DNA of 64,000 bases from Strongyloides papillosus (GCA_005656395.1 SRSI01000044.1:868001-932000), one strand, 5' to 3'. Shown: positions 10,710 through 20,725, numbered from the stretch's first letter. Notes: a model not told the origin generated them from the letters alone. Numbers and translations: made by a program.

Positions 10710-12098
10710 TGCCCCATACCAGGCTCGAACTGGTGATCTTGGCATTGCTTAGAACAGCTTTAACTTATAAGTACCACGCGCTAACCAACGGGTACACGTC
10801 AATCTTTCAAAAATTTTTGTCAAAAAACGCAATCTAGACGGTTGTGTGATTTTTGACAAAAAATGCAATCTAGGATTTTATATAATAGTAATATATATAT
10901 ACATAATATATACTACCATTATACAAAATACTAAATTTCCCCAGCCTCAGTAACTAAAACTGAAACTGGGTTTTATAAATCAACGACATAATAAAAGTAC
11001 CTACCCCACACCTATTTCATTTCATTCACTTATAATTTTTATGTCACTTTAAATAAAATGAAAATGATCTAATAATGATTAATATATACATTTTTTCAAT
11101 AAAATATAAAGTGATAAATTGTATAACTTATGAAAATATACTTTATTTTGATCATATTTGGTATAAAGAAAATTTTTAAAACACAAATTGTATTTAACAA
11201 TAATAATTGTATTAGTGTTACATATTTTTATTTAATATGAGTATTCTATTTTCCAATGTACAAACATATCCAGTACATATATTAACAAAGAAATCGTTTT
11301 TAGAATTTTTTAACCTTAAAATTGGTGTTTCAGTCTCAAAAAGTATATATTTCACAAGGATAATAACTTTGTTATTATTACTACGATGTAGTAAAAAATC
11401 CGTACTTCAAATTGGTAAAATTTAAAGTAATTATACTTGATATTTATATTTTATTAATGACTATCTTGCAAAATATCAAAAAACATCTTTTAGATTTATG
11501 ACATTACTTTTGTTAACATTATTTATGATGCAGTAAAAATCCTATGTTTTCAGAATAGTAAAAATTTAGATTAATTTTGTTGCAATGTTTAATTGAATAA
11601 TAATCATCTTAAAAAGTAAAAAAATTTTTTTCTTTTCAAATATTACCATATTTTTTAGTTTAAAATAATTTGGTCAACGTTTTTCATAACATAGTAGAAA
11701 TTTATACTTCAAATTTAGAAAATATACAATATTTATGTTTAAAAATTAAGTTATATAAACAATTTACTTATTAATTAATAAAAATTTATCTTATATCTTA
11801 ATTATTAGTTTATACATAGATTACCAACATAATATAAAATTTTTTTTATATTCCAAATGTTACTATATGAATTTAATTTATCAATAAAACAACAATAACA
11901 TAAGTAATACATTAAATCATCAAAAAAATATTAAAAATTACATGTTTTCTTTGTTTATAATAGAAGAAATTTACATTAATCTTATATTTTATAACCATAA
12001 TTCTGACACGAAATATGGTAAAAAATCACTGTGTGATTTTTGGCAAAAAACGCATTGTAAGATTGACGTGCTACCCTAACCAACTGCGCCAATGGGGC
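10710..12098 (-). pseudogene. tRNA-Ile (anticodon UAU) gene split by a 1287-bp insertion
   Basis: On the minus strand the 5' piece is 12098-12077: acceptor GCCCCAT, D stem GCGC, then the D-loop. The 3' piece is 10781-10710: D stem GCGC, anticodon stem TGGTA/TGCCA, loop CTTATAA carrying a 20-nt tRNA intron, T arm with TTCGAGC, acceptor ATGGGGC and discriminator A. Removing the insertion and one copy of the 8-bp duplication gives a standard 74-nt tRNA, and every stem pairs. Eukaryotic tRNA-Ile(UAU) commonly carries an intron, which supports the identity. The insertion lies inside the A-box/D-loop, so this copy should be non-functional. Confidence 0.9.
10790..12076. mobile_element. Non-autonomous DNA element inserted in tRNA-Ile
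   Basis: The element is 1287 bp. Its ends are GGGTA-CACGTCAATCTT (left) and GGGTAGCACGTCAATCTT (right, inverted). It is flanked by the direct repeat TAACCAAC (10782-10789 and 12077-12084), an 8-bp target duplication. Near the ends the word TTTTTG(T/A/G)CAAAAAA(C/T)GCA is repeated twice on the left (about 10816-10875) and once inverted on the right (about 12036-12055). Inside are loose repeats of about 140 bp (GTAAAAATCC...GTAAAATTTA) near 11390 and 11530. The only frame, 62 codons at 11237-11425, looks like chance. An 8-bp duplication would fit hAT, P or Merlin-type elements; I cannot decide which. Confidence 0.8.
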
Positions 12099-12388
12099 TT
12101 GAAAAGAGGACGACAACTAATTGATCATTACGAATTAAAAATTTTATACATTAAAGTTAAATGTTATTCATTTAATCTAAAAAAATAAGCAATTTTGTAA
12201 ATTATTAATAATCTTAATATTCAGAGATTTGATAATTCAACGAATTGGCATAAAAATCTTAGGATACTGAAAAATGCAGTTATAAATAATTTATTATTCA
12301 ATTAGCCAATATTGCAAATTTTGACTTCTAAAAATGACTGTATAAAGAATTAAACGTAGTTATCAATCAGGGCCTGCCCGGATTCACA
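12099..12388. other. Spacer between the two split tRNA genes
   Basis: These 290 bp separate the divergently oriented tRNA-Ile and tRNA-Thr genes. Nothing else is recognised. Confidence 0.4.
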
Positions 12389-13252
12389 GCCACATTGGCT
12401 CAGTGGTACACTCAGAACAGAATCATCACCTCAAGGTGATGAATTTAAAAACATCACCTTGAGGTGATGATTTTATTTAGAATTTAGTATACGGAAGATG
12501 TCTTACGAAGGTGTAACACAACTTTGGAATTATATATCAAGTTATCAAAACATTGTTATTTCGTAACTTTTTTCTACTAATTTTAACTTATTAATATTTC
12601 TATTTTAGGTGTAAATTAAGGAGTGCCGACTAATTATTTATAAATAGAATGAACTACAGATAAAGATAAGTTTTTTTTTACTTAAAATCTAGGTATTTTT
12701 TAGGCAATGCATGGAATTGTTACTTATATATTAAAATCAACAGGAATATTCAAGTATTCAAGTAAGTTATTGTTTCAATTAACATTTATAATTGTTTTTA
12801 GTTTGTAGGATAGGTGAATCTTACTATTTAGCATGCAGGTACGAGTTATTGCCAATCTAGGTAAGTTTTACCACTATATTTACAATTATTATTTATTGCT
12901 TTTGTTGTCATTATCTTTGTTAAATTTAAAGTTTTAAATATTTATTAAATTGTTATATAACTTTGTATTTATTGTTATATCTTTATTTTATAATAAAAAA
13001 ATCTTAATTATTACTTCTAATTGTTGAAATATAGCTATAAATAAGAACATTGCTATAAACAGATGTTCTAAGGCATTTTATTGGGGAAAGGTATCCCTTT
13101 TGTATTTTTTTAAAATCATCACCTCAAGGTGATGAATTGGCATACACACAAAAACCGACGAAATCATCACCTTGAGGTGATGCTTTCTCTCTGAGTGTAG
13201 TAGCGTCGGTCTTGTAAACCGAAGGTCGCTGGTTCAATCCCAGCATGTGGCA
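12389..13252 (+). pseudogene. tRNA-Thr (anticodon UGU) gene split by a 789-bp insertion
   Basis: The 5' piece, 12389-12408, carries acceptor GCCACAT and the D-arm start. The 3' piece, 13198-13252, carries anticodon stem TCGGT/ACCGA with loop CTTGTAA (anticodon TGT), T stem GCTGG/CCAGC with TTCAATC, acceptor ATGTGGC and discriminator A. Dropping the insertion and one TA gives a 73-nt tRNA. The D-stem would have three good pairs. The insertion lies in the D-loop, within the Pol III A-box. Confidence 0.9.
12409..13197. mobile_element. TA-flanked MITE-like element in tRNA-Thr
   Basis: The element is 789 bp with terminal CACTCAGA...TCTGAGTG and flanking TA on both sides (12407-12408, 13198-13199), as for Tc1/mariner-type elements. 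Two near-palindromic 18-mers stand near each end: CATCACCTCAAGGTGATG at about 12424 and 13119, and its complement at about 12452 and 13166. The pairs at the two ends face one another, so they form part of the inverted terminal structure. No coding frame is visible, so it must depend on a transposase from elsewhere. Confidence 0.8.
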
Positions 13253-13468
13253 GTTGGTACTTTGTTATGACAACATGAAATACTATCTAAAAGTACGCTA
13301 GTGTTTATTATTTTATAAAAAGCTTAGAGAATTTATCTTAAGCTTCTATTAAATGGTTTTTTTTCAAAAGTTGAACTAAGTTTAAATAGATTTAATTAAA
13401 TTGGAAAAACAGTATAAATAAAATGAAACTTTTCAAATAATTTATAAATCATCGTATCTTATGTATTT
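13253..13468. other. Short spacer, no gene
   Basis: A+T-rich DNA between tRNA-Thr and the deleted mariner copy. Confidence 0.4.
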
Positions 13469-13470
13469 TA

Positions 13471-14174
13471 CAGGGTTATTTGGAAATATATCGCAAGTAT
13501 TTCAAAATATATATTTTCCATTTGGTAATATGTCGCAATTATTTAAAAATATATATCAAGTATTTTAAAATATATCGCAAGTATTTAATATATCCTTAAC
13601 TTTTTTCATTATATTTTTTAAAAAAAATAAATTAATTATTTACAATAAAAAAAATAAACTTAAATAAATGCTATTCCAGAAAATGCCTGATCAAAAAAAA
13701 CCCGCATATGTTGATAGTAGTTAGAAAATTGAAGTTCTTCGTTCATTGTTTCGATTACTTGATCCACTCTTGAAATAATTTGGTCTTGATTTGTTACTCG
13801 CCCTGGTACTGAACAATAACGGGCTTTGAGAGTACGAAAATCTTCCATAATTAGATTCAGAGCAGGACTATGTGCTGGCAAAAATTGATAGCGTGAAACT
13901 TTTGTTTAGGACATTTTTAATGATAAAACTTATCATTATCTTTGATAATCGTACGAATACTATATTTACCATCATTAAACTAGTGAAAAACTTATCAAGA
14001 AACTTAACTAAACGTTGAGAAATTACTGCTTTCAACAGCCATTGAATATATATTTTGAAATACTAAGTATATATTTCCAAATAATGACGATATATTTTAA
14101 TATATCACGGATATATTTTTAAATAAAAACGACATATTTTTAAATACTTGCGACATATTTCCAAATAACCCCTG
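13471..14174 (-). mobile_element. Internally deleted mariner copy, opposite orientation
   Basis: The element is 704 bp, flanked by TA (13469-13470, 14175-14176), with the same CAGGGTTATTTGGAAATAT ends and 20-bp subterminal repeats as the element at 7787-9447. One extra C is present in the CCCCTG end. It keeps the last part of the transposase gene and the gene's opposite flank but has lost about 960 bp of the middle. It is non-autonomous; its ends look usable by the intact transposase nearby. Confidence 0.9.
13660..13990 (-). pseudogene. Transposase fragment (C-terminal part)
   Basis: On the minus strand the last 73 codons (13881-13660) match the C-terminus of the intact transposase nearly residue for residue from MPAHSPALN onward. 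The catalytic NPIEEVF block has become NLIMEDF. Upstream, about 13890-13990, a decayed stretch still reads FNDGKYSIRTIIKDNDKFYH before a stop. It corresponds to the second-Asp region, with a small further deletion. It cannot encode a working enzyme. Confidence 0.85.
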
Positions 14175-16295
14175 TAAAATAACGTTATTTATATGTACAG
14201 TATTAAAACATAAACGCGGATAGCAAAGATTTACAATAACTTAGATAACTAATATTAAAAAGCTTAATCAAGATGTCTAATATGATAAATAGACAAAAAA
14301 TCAATAATATGAAATTAGAAGTGTATAGAAAGATTCTTTATAGTAGTTTATAAGATCTTATTTCAAATGTACAAAAGAACAAAATTTGTTCATAAAATAT
14401 TACAATATCTTTTTTTTCTAAAATACTATTCATATAACACTCCAACAACTATGGTTAACTTTATAATAAAAAAAGTATTAATTCTGTCAAAATTTTAATG
14501 TTACATATAATTAAAAATTAGCAAAGTATTTTTATAAATGCACTTTTATTTCTTCTAGTATAGAAAATGAAAATCTATCGAATGACTATAGAAGATGGTA
14601 GATATTAGTTCATTGCAAAAATTCATGTTGTACGCGCCAATAATGTGCAAAATTTAAAAAGTAAAAAAGATAATTTTTTATTAACATTCAAATATAAAAA
14701 TATCTATATAAATGTTTATTAAAAATAAATAAATAATTCGTAAAAATGTTTTTATCTATCTTTATACGGAAGCTAGGTTACAGCAATGCCAGTCAAAGAA
14801 AGTTCGTAGATAAGCCTTATCAATAAGTGGATAAGAATTATGTGCTTTTTTCGGAAAAAATCAAAAAAATTCACTCAAAAGAACAAATGCTGAAAATTCT
14901 TCAAAATATGTTTATTTATTATTATTTATGCTTAGGATACCTTTTATTCTAGAAAAAAATCGATCTAAATAGCAATTTTCAGCCAAACTGTTAAATCAAA
15001 TACCTTCGCAATTCCTTTACTATAGAAAATTAACCAGCAAAATTAAGTAGCGGCGCGATTTGCTATATAGTTCTTAGGCTAATGCCTCTTTTCTCGACTA
15101 TAGTACTATTAATTACAATTAAATTTTTAGAAAATTTTGACTAGACGAATACCGATTATTTCCTACATTGTTTTTAGTAATCATGAAATTGTGCAATGTT
15201 TTACTATATTTTTAATAATCTTAATGTTTTATTGGAAAAATTATTTACATTACAGACGAAATAATAAAAACAAATTATGAAATTCTTTTATAAAACGTAA
15301 TAAAATTATTTGTAAAAAAATTAAATTTTATCAAAATTTTAATAATATCAAACGAGAAACAAAAAATGCTGTAAACAACATAAAATATTATGTTGCCAAA
15401 TAAATTTTCTTGTTCTTTACAAAAATATATATGTTTGGCACTTTGAAGTGATGTAACTTTTTTATTTTTAATATTTTCTATCATATTCTGCTCATCTTAG
15501 AGTTGCTTTATTTAACATATTATGAAATATATTATGAGATATTATTTTGGTATAATACCTTTTTAAAAGTTAAAATATTTAAAAGTTTTTTACTTTGAAC
15601 ACGAATGCATAATGTATTACAAATTTTCATAAATCTGATTTTATGAGTGATCATGAATGATATCATAAAAAAATTTGGTTGTCAGATGAGTATAACTTTA
15701 TAAAAAAATATATTTTTATTATAATTAAAATTATTAAAAGATACTCTTATGTGTTAGTAAATACTTTTTATAACAGTATTTACAATTTTTATAAAATTAA
15801 ATATAATCTTGTATTTTGAAATGTATTGTAGAAAAACAGCTTAAATTATAAGATAAAGACGATGTCATAAGAAAATGACAATTGATCTTATACTTTTCTA
15901 ATTGCTGATTTAATTTCTAGATGCTAAATAATTGCGAAAAAATTAGTGGTAAGTCAAAAAAATTAGATTTTTTAATAAATGTAACAAAATTACTATATTT
16001 TACAATGATTTCTGCTTTTTTTATATGTATCATATTATTATATAACTATTAGTGAGGTATTTATATTTTTTTAAACTAAGTGGAAGAGCAGTCAATATAG
16101 CTTTCTTTTATTTATTATGAAAAACATTTATTAATGTTAGTTAACTTAAAAATAAATTAGCTTACAAACAAATGGTAAACAAATGTTTTATTCTTCTTTA
16201 AATTACAACATTATTAATATATTAATTGTATTGTTGGATTAAAAAAATTAGACAATGTGTAAGAACAGAAAAATTTGGTATTTCCAAAATAACAC
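14175..16295. other. Intergenic DNA, about 2.1 kb
   Basis: No gene is called. At 14569-14720 a frame beginning MKIYRMTIEDGRY has one stop and then runs open for about 40 codons. It may be a gene remnant, but I cannot support it. The 69-codon minus frame at 15275-15484 has no supporting signal. Confidence 0.35.
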
Positions 16296-16367
16296 GCGTT
16301 TATGGTGTAATGGTCAGCATGGCCGCCTTCCAAGCGGCCGATTCGGGTTCGATTCCCGATAAACGCA
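16296..16367 (+). tRNA. tRNA-Gly (anticodon UCC)
   Basis: Acceptor GCGTTTA/TAAACGC is followed by discriminator A. The D arm GGTG...AGCATG, anticodon stem GCCGC/GCGGC with loop CTTCCAA (anticodon TCC) and T arm with TTCGATT are all paired. A run of eight T shortly downstream (from about 16374) can serve as a Pol III terminator. Length is 72 nt, no intron. Confidence 0.95.
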
Positions 16368-16488
16368 TCTACAGGTTTTTTTTCGAGATAAAATTATGTA
16401 TTTTGTTCTTTTAATCATATCTATTTCGTTGTTTTTACTATTATCAAATCATTTTATGTAACTCTTCAGTATTTAAATATATTGTTTT

Positions 16489-16625
16489 TGCTGCGTCAAA
16501 CATGATGTTTGACACAAAAAAATAACTATTATATATATAACATGTCTTTATTGTATCTTTAGTTCTTATAATAAAATCATCTTAAGTAACTCATCTTTAT
16601 TTTATAAGGTGCTTTTAACACCACA
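16489..16625 (+). repeat. Left LTR
   Basis: This runs from TGCTGCGTCAAACATGATGT to TAACACCACA. Compared with the right LTR it has about four or five substitutions and a short indel, which suggests a moderately old insertion. It contains the inverted word TCAAACATGATGTTTGA near its start. Confidence 0.9.
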
Positions 16626-17071
16626 TGGCGATCCTGGCATCCAAATTTTGAGAAATTACTCTGACAAATAGTTTTAGTTAGTCGTTTTTCCTCATTCCCC
16701 TCTTTATTAATTAGACACTTCATAAGTCTAAAATTTTCTTAATTTTTTATGTTATTTTGATTACATTTACGATTATAAATTTGTATTCATTATTTTATAT
16801 CTTACCAATATATTTCACATATATTATCTATTGTTGTTTCGAATTGTATATAATATCTTACGCATATTCATAACAATTGTATTTCAAAAATATTTCATTG
16901 TACTAGATACAAATATCTCAAAAAAAAGTATATATACATATGTAAACATATAGTATATACTCCCTTACATTTATTTTATACTTAATTATTTTGTGCTCAT
17001 CTATTATTTTGTATAACTTTCGCTAAGTTAAAACCGACATCGATTGACGTGTTCTTAAGCATTAGGAAATT

Positions 17072-18892
17072 ATGGCAAGTAATCAGATTAAGTTAGACGC
17101 GATACCTTTAGATGAGTTTAAAGGCAATTCAAGAGAATACTTGGATTATCTAAAGAAATTCTTCATTATTAACGATATTAACGTTAAAGAAGACATTGAA
17201 TATGTTAAACGTTTTTTAAGAATCCAAAGTAATTTCATCACCACTCTTTTTTTCGATATATACAAAGACATTGAGTCATGGGACAGAAAAGCTGTAGAAG
17301 AATTTTGTAGTTCCTTGATGTCAGATTTTCCCAATAGATCCACAAATGAGTTAACAGACCTAGTCACTGTATATGAGTATTACGCAATTAATGACATTGA
17401 AAAGTTAGTAGTACCATCAGACAGCAAAAATAATAACTCTTTTAAAAATAGTACTTTTCCTCCTGAGTTTAGAGAAGAAGATAAACCTGTTTCCCAGACA
17501 GCATCTTCAGAAAAGATTAAGGATAAGGTTAAAAACTCTAATATCTCTGATTTGACAGTTAAAATAGATAACATTAAGAGTCTATCAGAGACAGGTACTT
17601 CTAAAATAACCTGGAGTAATAGCAACTTCCAACCAAGTAAAACATTATTAGATAAACATTTTTCATATAGCCTTTCAATTCGTGAGAACAACTTAGATGA
17701 GTTAGATGAAAAATTTGTTGAAAGTATTAATCCTGATACCCAATTAGATAAGCTTAATAAAAAAACTGATAAAATTATCTATCCCACTATGTATGGTGGA
17801 ACAATTGATAGTAGAAGAAAGACTAAATCTTCTGATTATTGTCATAATATTTCTTCACCTGTTGACAGAACTGTTGATAGTTGTCATTCGTGTTTAACGA
17901 TGAGAAAATTTCCTCATAAATTGTATGCGTCATGGGTCACTGCTACACACCCTAGGCGAATTAGTTCACTTTATTCATGTTATGTTAGTAACTCAACATT
18001 AATTATGCTTGTTGATTATCTTTTTAATTTTATGTATGGTCAGGTTTTACCTGATCAATTTTCTCAAGCTATTATTAAATTTTTAAGTCCAACAATGGAC
18101 GAGTATCCTCTATTTATCCTCATCTATGATGCGGAGTCTGCCCTTACTTCTAACACTTTGTCAGAGTTTTTTTCTTCATATAGAATCGGTTTCCACAGTA
18201 ATTTACAACCTTCTAATACTCAGAAAATTGCATCTATAAAGTATCGCCTAAAATCAAATGGTCGAAATGAGGGTCATATAAATTCACTTCACAAAACATT
18301 TCAAAAAGCTGATCTACTGAATATTTTGCTTTCCCAAAGATTGCAATGGGCTACTATTGCATTGAATACTTCTTTATCTAGAACCAAAAATTCGAATGGT
18401 GGAAATCAGTTTCTACTACCAGCCGAAAAATACTATTTGGATTGGTCAGTTATACTACTTAAACTGCCTACTTTTGAAGAATGCGCTCCGTCTTCACTAC
18501 ATACATCATACACATTATCTGACTCAATACTATTGAGCAACAATAAATCAACTGTTAAAGTTCCTGAATCTTCACTAACAACTCCTCCTTTCTTCCCCCC
18601 GGAATGTCAACATGCGTTAGATGAATCTCTTGATAAAAGCTATGTTGAAATTTATCTTAATTCTCTCCAACCGTCTATTAACGTACAGAAAGTGGTAATC
18701 AACGTTGATTGTGATTATGCATCGGATACCGCTAGTTATGACTGGTATGAAAGAGAGTTTGATAAGAAAGGGAAGTATCCTCACTCTAACTTATGGAAAC
18801 AAATTGCGGACCTTATGCCTTCGTCATATTGGGCTTATCATTGCATAAGAGATGTTTTTCCTCTTCACATGATAATACGGAAGAGTTTTTGA
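17072..18892 (+). CDS. Gag-like/integrase-like fusion protein of the LTR element
   Basis: The protein has 606 residues in one exon. Residues about 1-110 are helical and resemble a retrotransposon capsid region. Residues 115-250 are low-complexity, polar and Ser-rich. From about 258 the chain resembles an integrase: a partial zinc site with CHSC at 271-274, then LYASW...HPRRI, LVDYL at 313-317, YDAES with Asp353, and a late SNGRNE block with Glu400 in the place of the usual catalytic Glu. Where Ty3-type integrases have an H-I-D first Asp, this reads SSLYS near 298-302, so the first catalytic residue appears lost. Everything between gag and integrase is missing, yet the frame is uninterrupted. 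Integrase activity is doubtful; packaging by a related complete element is possible. Confidence 0.7.
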   Translation: MASNQIKLDAIPLDEFKGNSREYLDYLKKFFIINDINVKEDIEYVKRFLRIQSNFITTLFFDIYKDIESWDRKAVEEFCSSLMSDFPNRSTNELTDLVTVYEYYAINDIEKLVVPSDSKNNNSFKNSTFPPEFREEDKPVSQTASSEKIKDKVKNSNISDLTVKIDNIKSLSETGTSKITWSNSNFQPSKTLLDKHFSYSLSIRENNLDELDEKFVESINPDTQLDKLNKKTDKIIYPTMYGGTIDSRRKTKSSDYCHNISSPVDRTVDSCHSCLTMRKFPHKLYASWVTATHPRRISSLYSCYVSNSTLIMLVDYLFNFMYGQVLPDQFSQAIIKFLSPTMDEYPLFILIYDAESALTSNTLSEFFSSYRIGFHSNLQPSNTQKIASIKYRLKSNGRNEGHINSLHKTFQKADLLNILLSQRLQWATIALNTSLSRTKNSNGGNQFLLPAEKYYLDWSVILLKLPTFEECAPSSLHTSYTLSDSILLSNNKSTVKVPESSLTTPPFFPPECQHALDESLDKSYVEIYLNSLQPSINVQKVVINVDCDYASDTASYDWYEREFDKKGKYPHSNLWKQIADLMPSSYWAYHCIRDVFPLHMIIRKSF

Positions 18893-18929
18893 GTCTTTTG
18901 AAATAACTACCTTATCACCCTCCCCCGGA

Positions 18930-19063
18930 TGCTGCGTCAAACATGATGTTTGAAACAAAAATATAACTATTATATATATAACATGTCCTTATTGTATCTT
19001 TAGTTCTTATAATAAAATCATCTTAAGTAACTCATCTCTATTTTATAAGGGGTTAACACCACA
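18930..19063 (+). repeat. Right LTR
   Basis: Direct copy of the left LTR, 134 bp, ending TTAACACCACA. The main difference is GGTGCTTTTAAC in the left copy against GGGGTTAAC here. Confidence 0.9.
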
Positions 19064-20108
19064 ATTGGTTACCAATAAATGTAAAATAAGAGCATAAATT
19101 ATAACAAAATATCATATTGAATGTCTCAAAAAAATTACTTGAATTTGTTGAAGGATGTATATTTAGATAACCGCATGTTTCTATAAGGAATAGATAATGA
19201 TTATTTTTTAAGAATAATAATTACATTACTGTTTCTTTATTGAAAAACAGATTAAATAGTAAATATATTTAATATTGCATAAATGATTACTCTTCTATAA
19301 TTCAATCTACTTTTTAAATTGAAAAGAAAGCAAATATAATAGTAGTAACAAGAAAGAGATTTATATGAATGTTTCATACAATCAATCATTGATGATAGGA
19401 AGGAAGTTCTGTAGATAAAGTATAAAATAAATCAACAAAAAAATCAGTAATAATTTATTCCATATTGTCATCAATTTAGTAGCTTTTACGGTTTTAGTCT
19501 ATTAATTTACAATTTAAATTATAACTATTTAACCTCCAATAAAAATAGAGGGTAGGTGATTTTCTATATTAATCTTAAACATAATTATATAATCATAATT
19601 TTTTTTAATTTAATAAAATCATTCATCCTTGTTTAGTAATTTTTTTTAGCAATGAACAAAAAAAAGTTCTCATACCAAATAAATCATTAGTTGCGCCATA
19701 AAAACATTATAAAATACATAATAAATATAATTTTATTATATCATCTCATTTTTAAATATTTTGTTGAAAGTATTTTTGCCTAATAAAAACATATTTAAAG
19801 TTTTATAAAAAATAAATTAGCAATAAATATCTAAATGCAGAATTAATTTTTTTTTGAAATAGTTGTCATCAATATATAACATTTAAAATTCAATCCGTGC
19901 TTTCAATTTAAAATAAATTATCATAATGATTACTTTTTGATTATTGAAATAAAATCATAAACAAATAGTCAAAATATTGCTGTAATCGTAAATATTTTCT
20001 TTTCAAATTAAAACTATTGCTAATCAAATTTAGCGAATAATTTTTAAAAATAAATTGTAAATAAATCTTTAATTTATATATTTAAATGTGACTTGAATTA
20101 TATTTTAG
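19064..20108. other. 5' flank of the secreted-protein array
   Basis: From about 19640 (CATACCAAATAAAT, CATTATAAAATA) this matches the upstream flanks of the other array genes (about 22010, 25550, 27910 and 32880). The left edge of the duplicated unit therefore lies in or before this stretch. Confidence 0.5.
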
Positions 20109-20130
20109 TATATAATAATTCTTTAAAGAG
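20109..20130 (+). promoter_or_regulatory. TATA-like promoter box of array gene 1
   Basis: TATATAATAATTCTTTAAAG lies 56 bp before the ATG, at the place of the CCTTTAGTATATTATAATTT box of the other array genes. Confidence 0.45.
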
Positions 20131-20164
20131 TATAAAAGTTATTTAAAAAGTTTTTAAATGAGAA

Positions 20165-20725
20165 ATGTACTATAGTCTAAAAATTCTCAGTGGTATACTT
20201 TTTACATTACAACTTGTGGAGTGTCAAACTGTTACAATAAACTACTTTAAAAAAAATATAAGTAGAAGATCTTTCTATTGTTATAAAAGTGGAAGTTACT
20301 CTTCCAAAAGTGAAATGGTAGATAAAATTTTAGAAGATTACTCTAAGTATCCCATTTGTTGCTTATATATGCGAGAAGTTCAATTTACCTCACATTCAAA
20401 TTTTTACATGAGACCTATATATCATTCACCTGAACAAATAATTTCTTTTAAAAATAAAGAAATGAGGAAAACACAATGCAATGTTCAGAAAAGTTGTCGT
20501 TCAAAATATAAAATTATAGTACATTATAAAGATGGATTAGTTTACTACGAATGTAATAAAGTACTGTTTCGTTCTTTATATTATGCAAAGAATTATGCAA
20601 GGGGAAAACAAAACAGACATGTAATTTTTGGTGGTAAAAAAAAAGTTATTTTTATTAATGATGATCCTCCTAATTACGTTAACAAGGTTGATAAGAAATT
20701 ACGAGCACGTTCAAATTCAATTTAA
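20165..20725 (+). CDS. Secreted Cys-rich basic protein, array gene 1 (type A)
   Basis: The protein has 186 residues in one exon. A signal peptide (LKILSGILFTLQLVEC, residues 5-20) ends at about Gln21, so it should be secreted. The mature chain is basic and has six cysteines: C39, C65, C66, C105, C111 and C130. The family core is CCLYM at 65-69, C-x5-C with SKYKI at about 105-116, and GLVYYECN followed by FRSLYYAKNYARG. The C-terminus (GGKKKVIF...DPP.YVN) groups with array gene 5, while the N-terminal half is type A with genes 3 and 5. I do not recognise the family. Its size, secretion and tandem expansion would fit a stage-specific secreted product, possibly host- or environment-facing; that is inference. 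Confidence 0.85.
   Translation: MYYSLKILSGILFTLQLVECQTVTINYFKKNISRRSFYCYKSGSYSSKSEMVDKILEDYSKYPICCLYMREVQFTSHSNFYMRPIYHSPEQIISFKNKEMRKTQCNVQKSCRSKYKIIVHYKDGLVYYECNKVLFRSLYYAKNYARGKQNRHVIFGGKKKVIFINDDPPNYVNKVDKKLRARSNSI

Larger units (their letters stand above)
16489..19063 (+). mobile_element. Short LTR retroelement lacking reverse transcriptase
   Basis: The element is 2575 bp, bounded by direct LTRs of 137 bp (left) and 134 bp (right) that start TG and end CA. Directly after the left LTR comes TGGCGATCCTGGCATC, where a tRNA primer-binding site starting TGG is expected. One 606-codon frame fills most of the interior. No RT, RNase H or protease motif is seen, and the size is about half of a complete Ty3/gypsy or BEL element. 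I see no convincing target-site duplication. Just before the right LTR the strand is C-rich, where a purine-rich tract would be expected. Confidence 0.85.

Noticed and set aside
14569..14720. Interrupted frame MKIYRMTIEDGRY-stop-FIAKIHVV
   Set aside because: Looks slightly coding-like but has a stop, no splice sites and no recognisable family.
16226..16414. 62-codon frame
   Set aside because: It reads through the tRNA-Gly gene.
17146..17691. Two minus-strand frames within the LTR element
   Set aside because: Shadows of the 606-codon frame.
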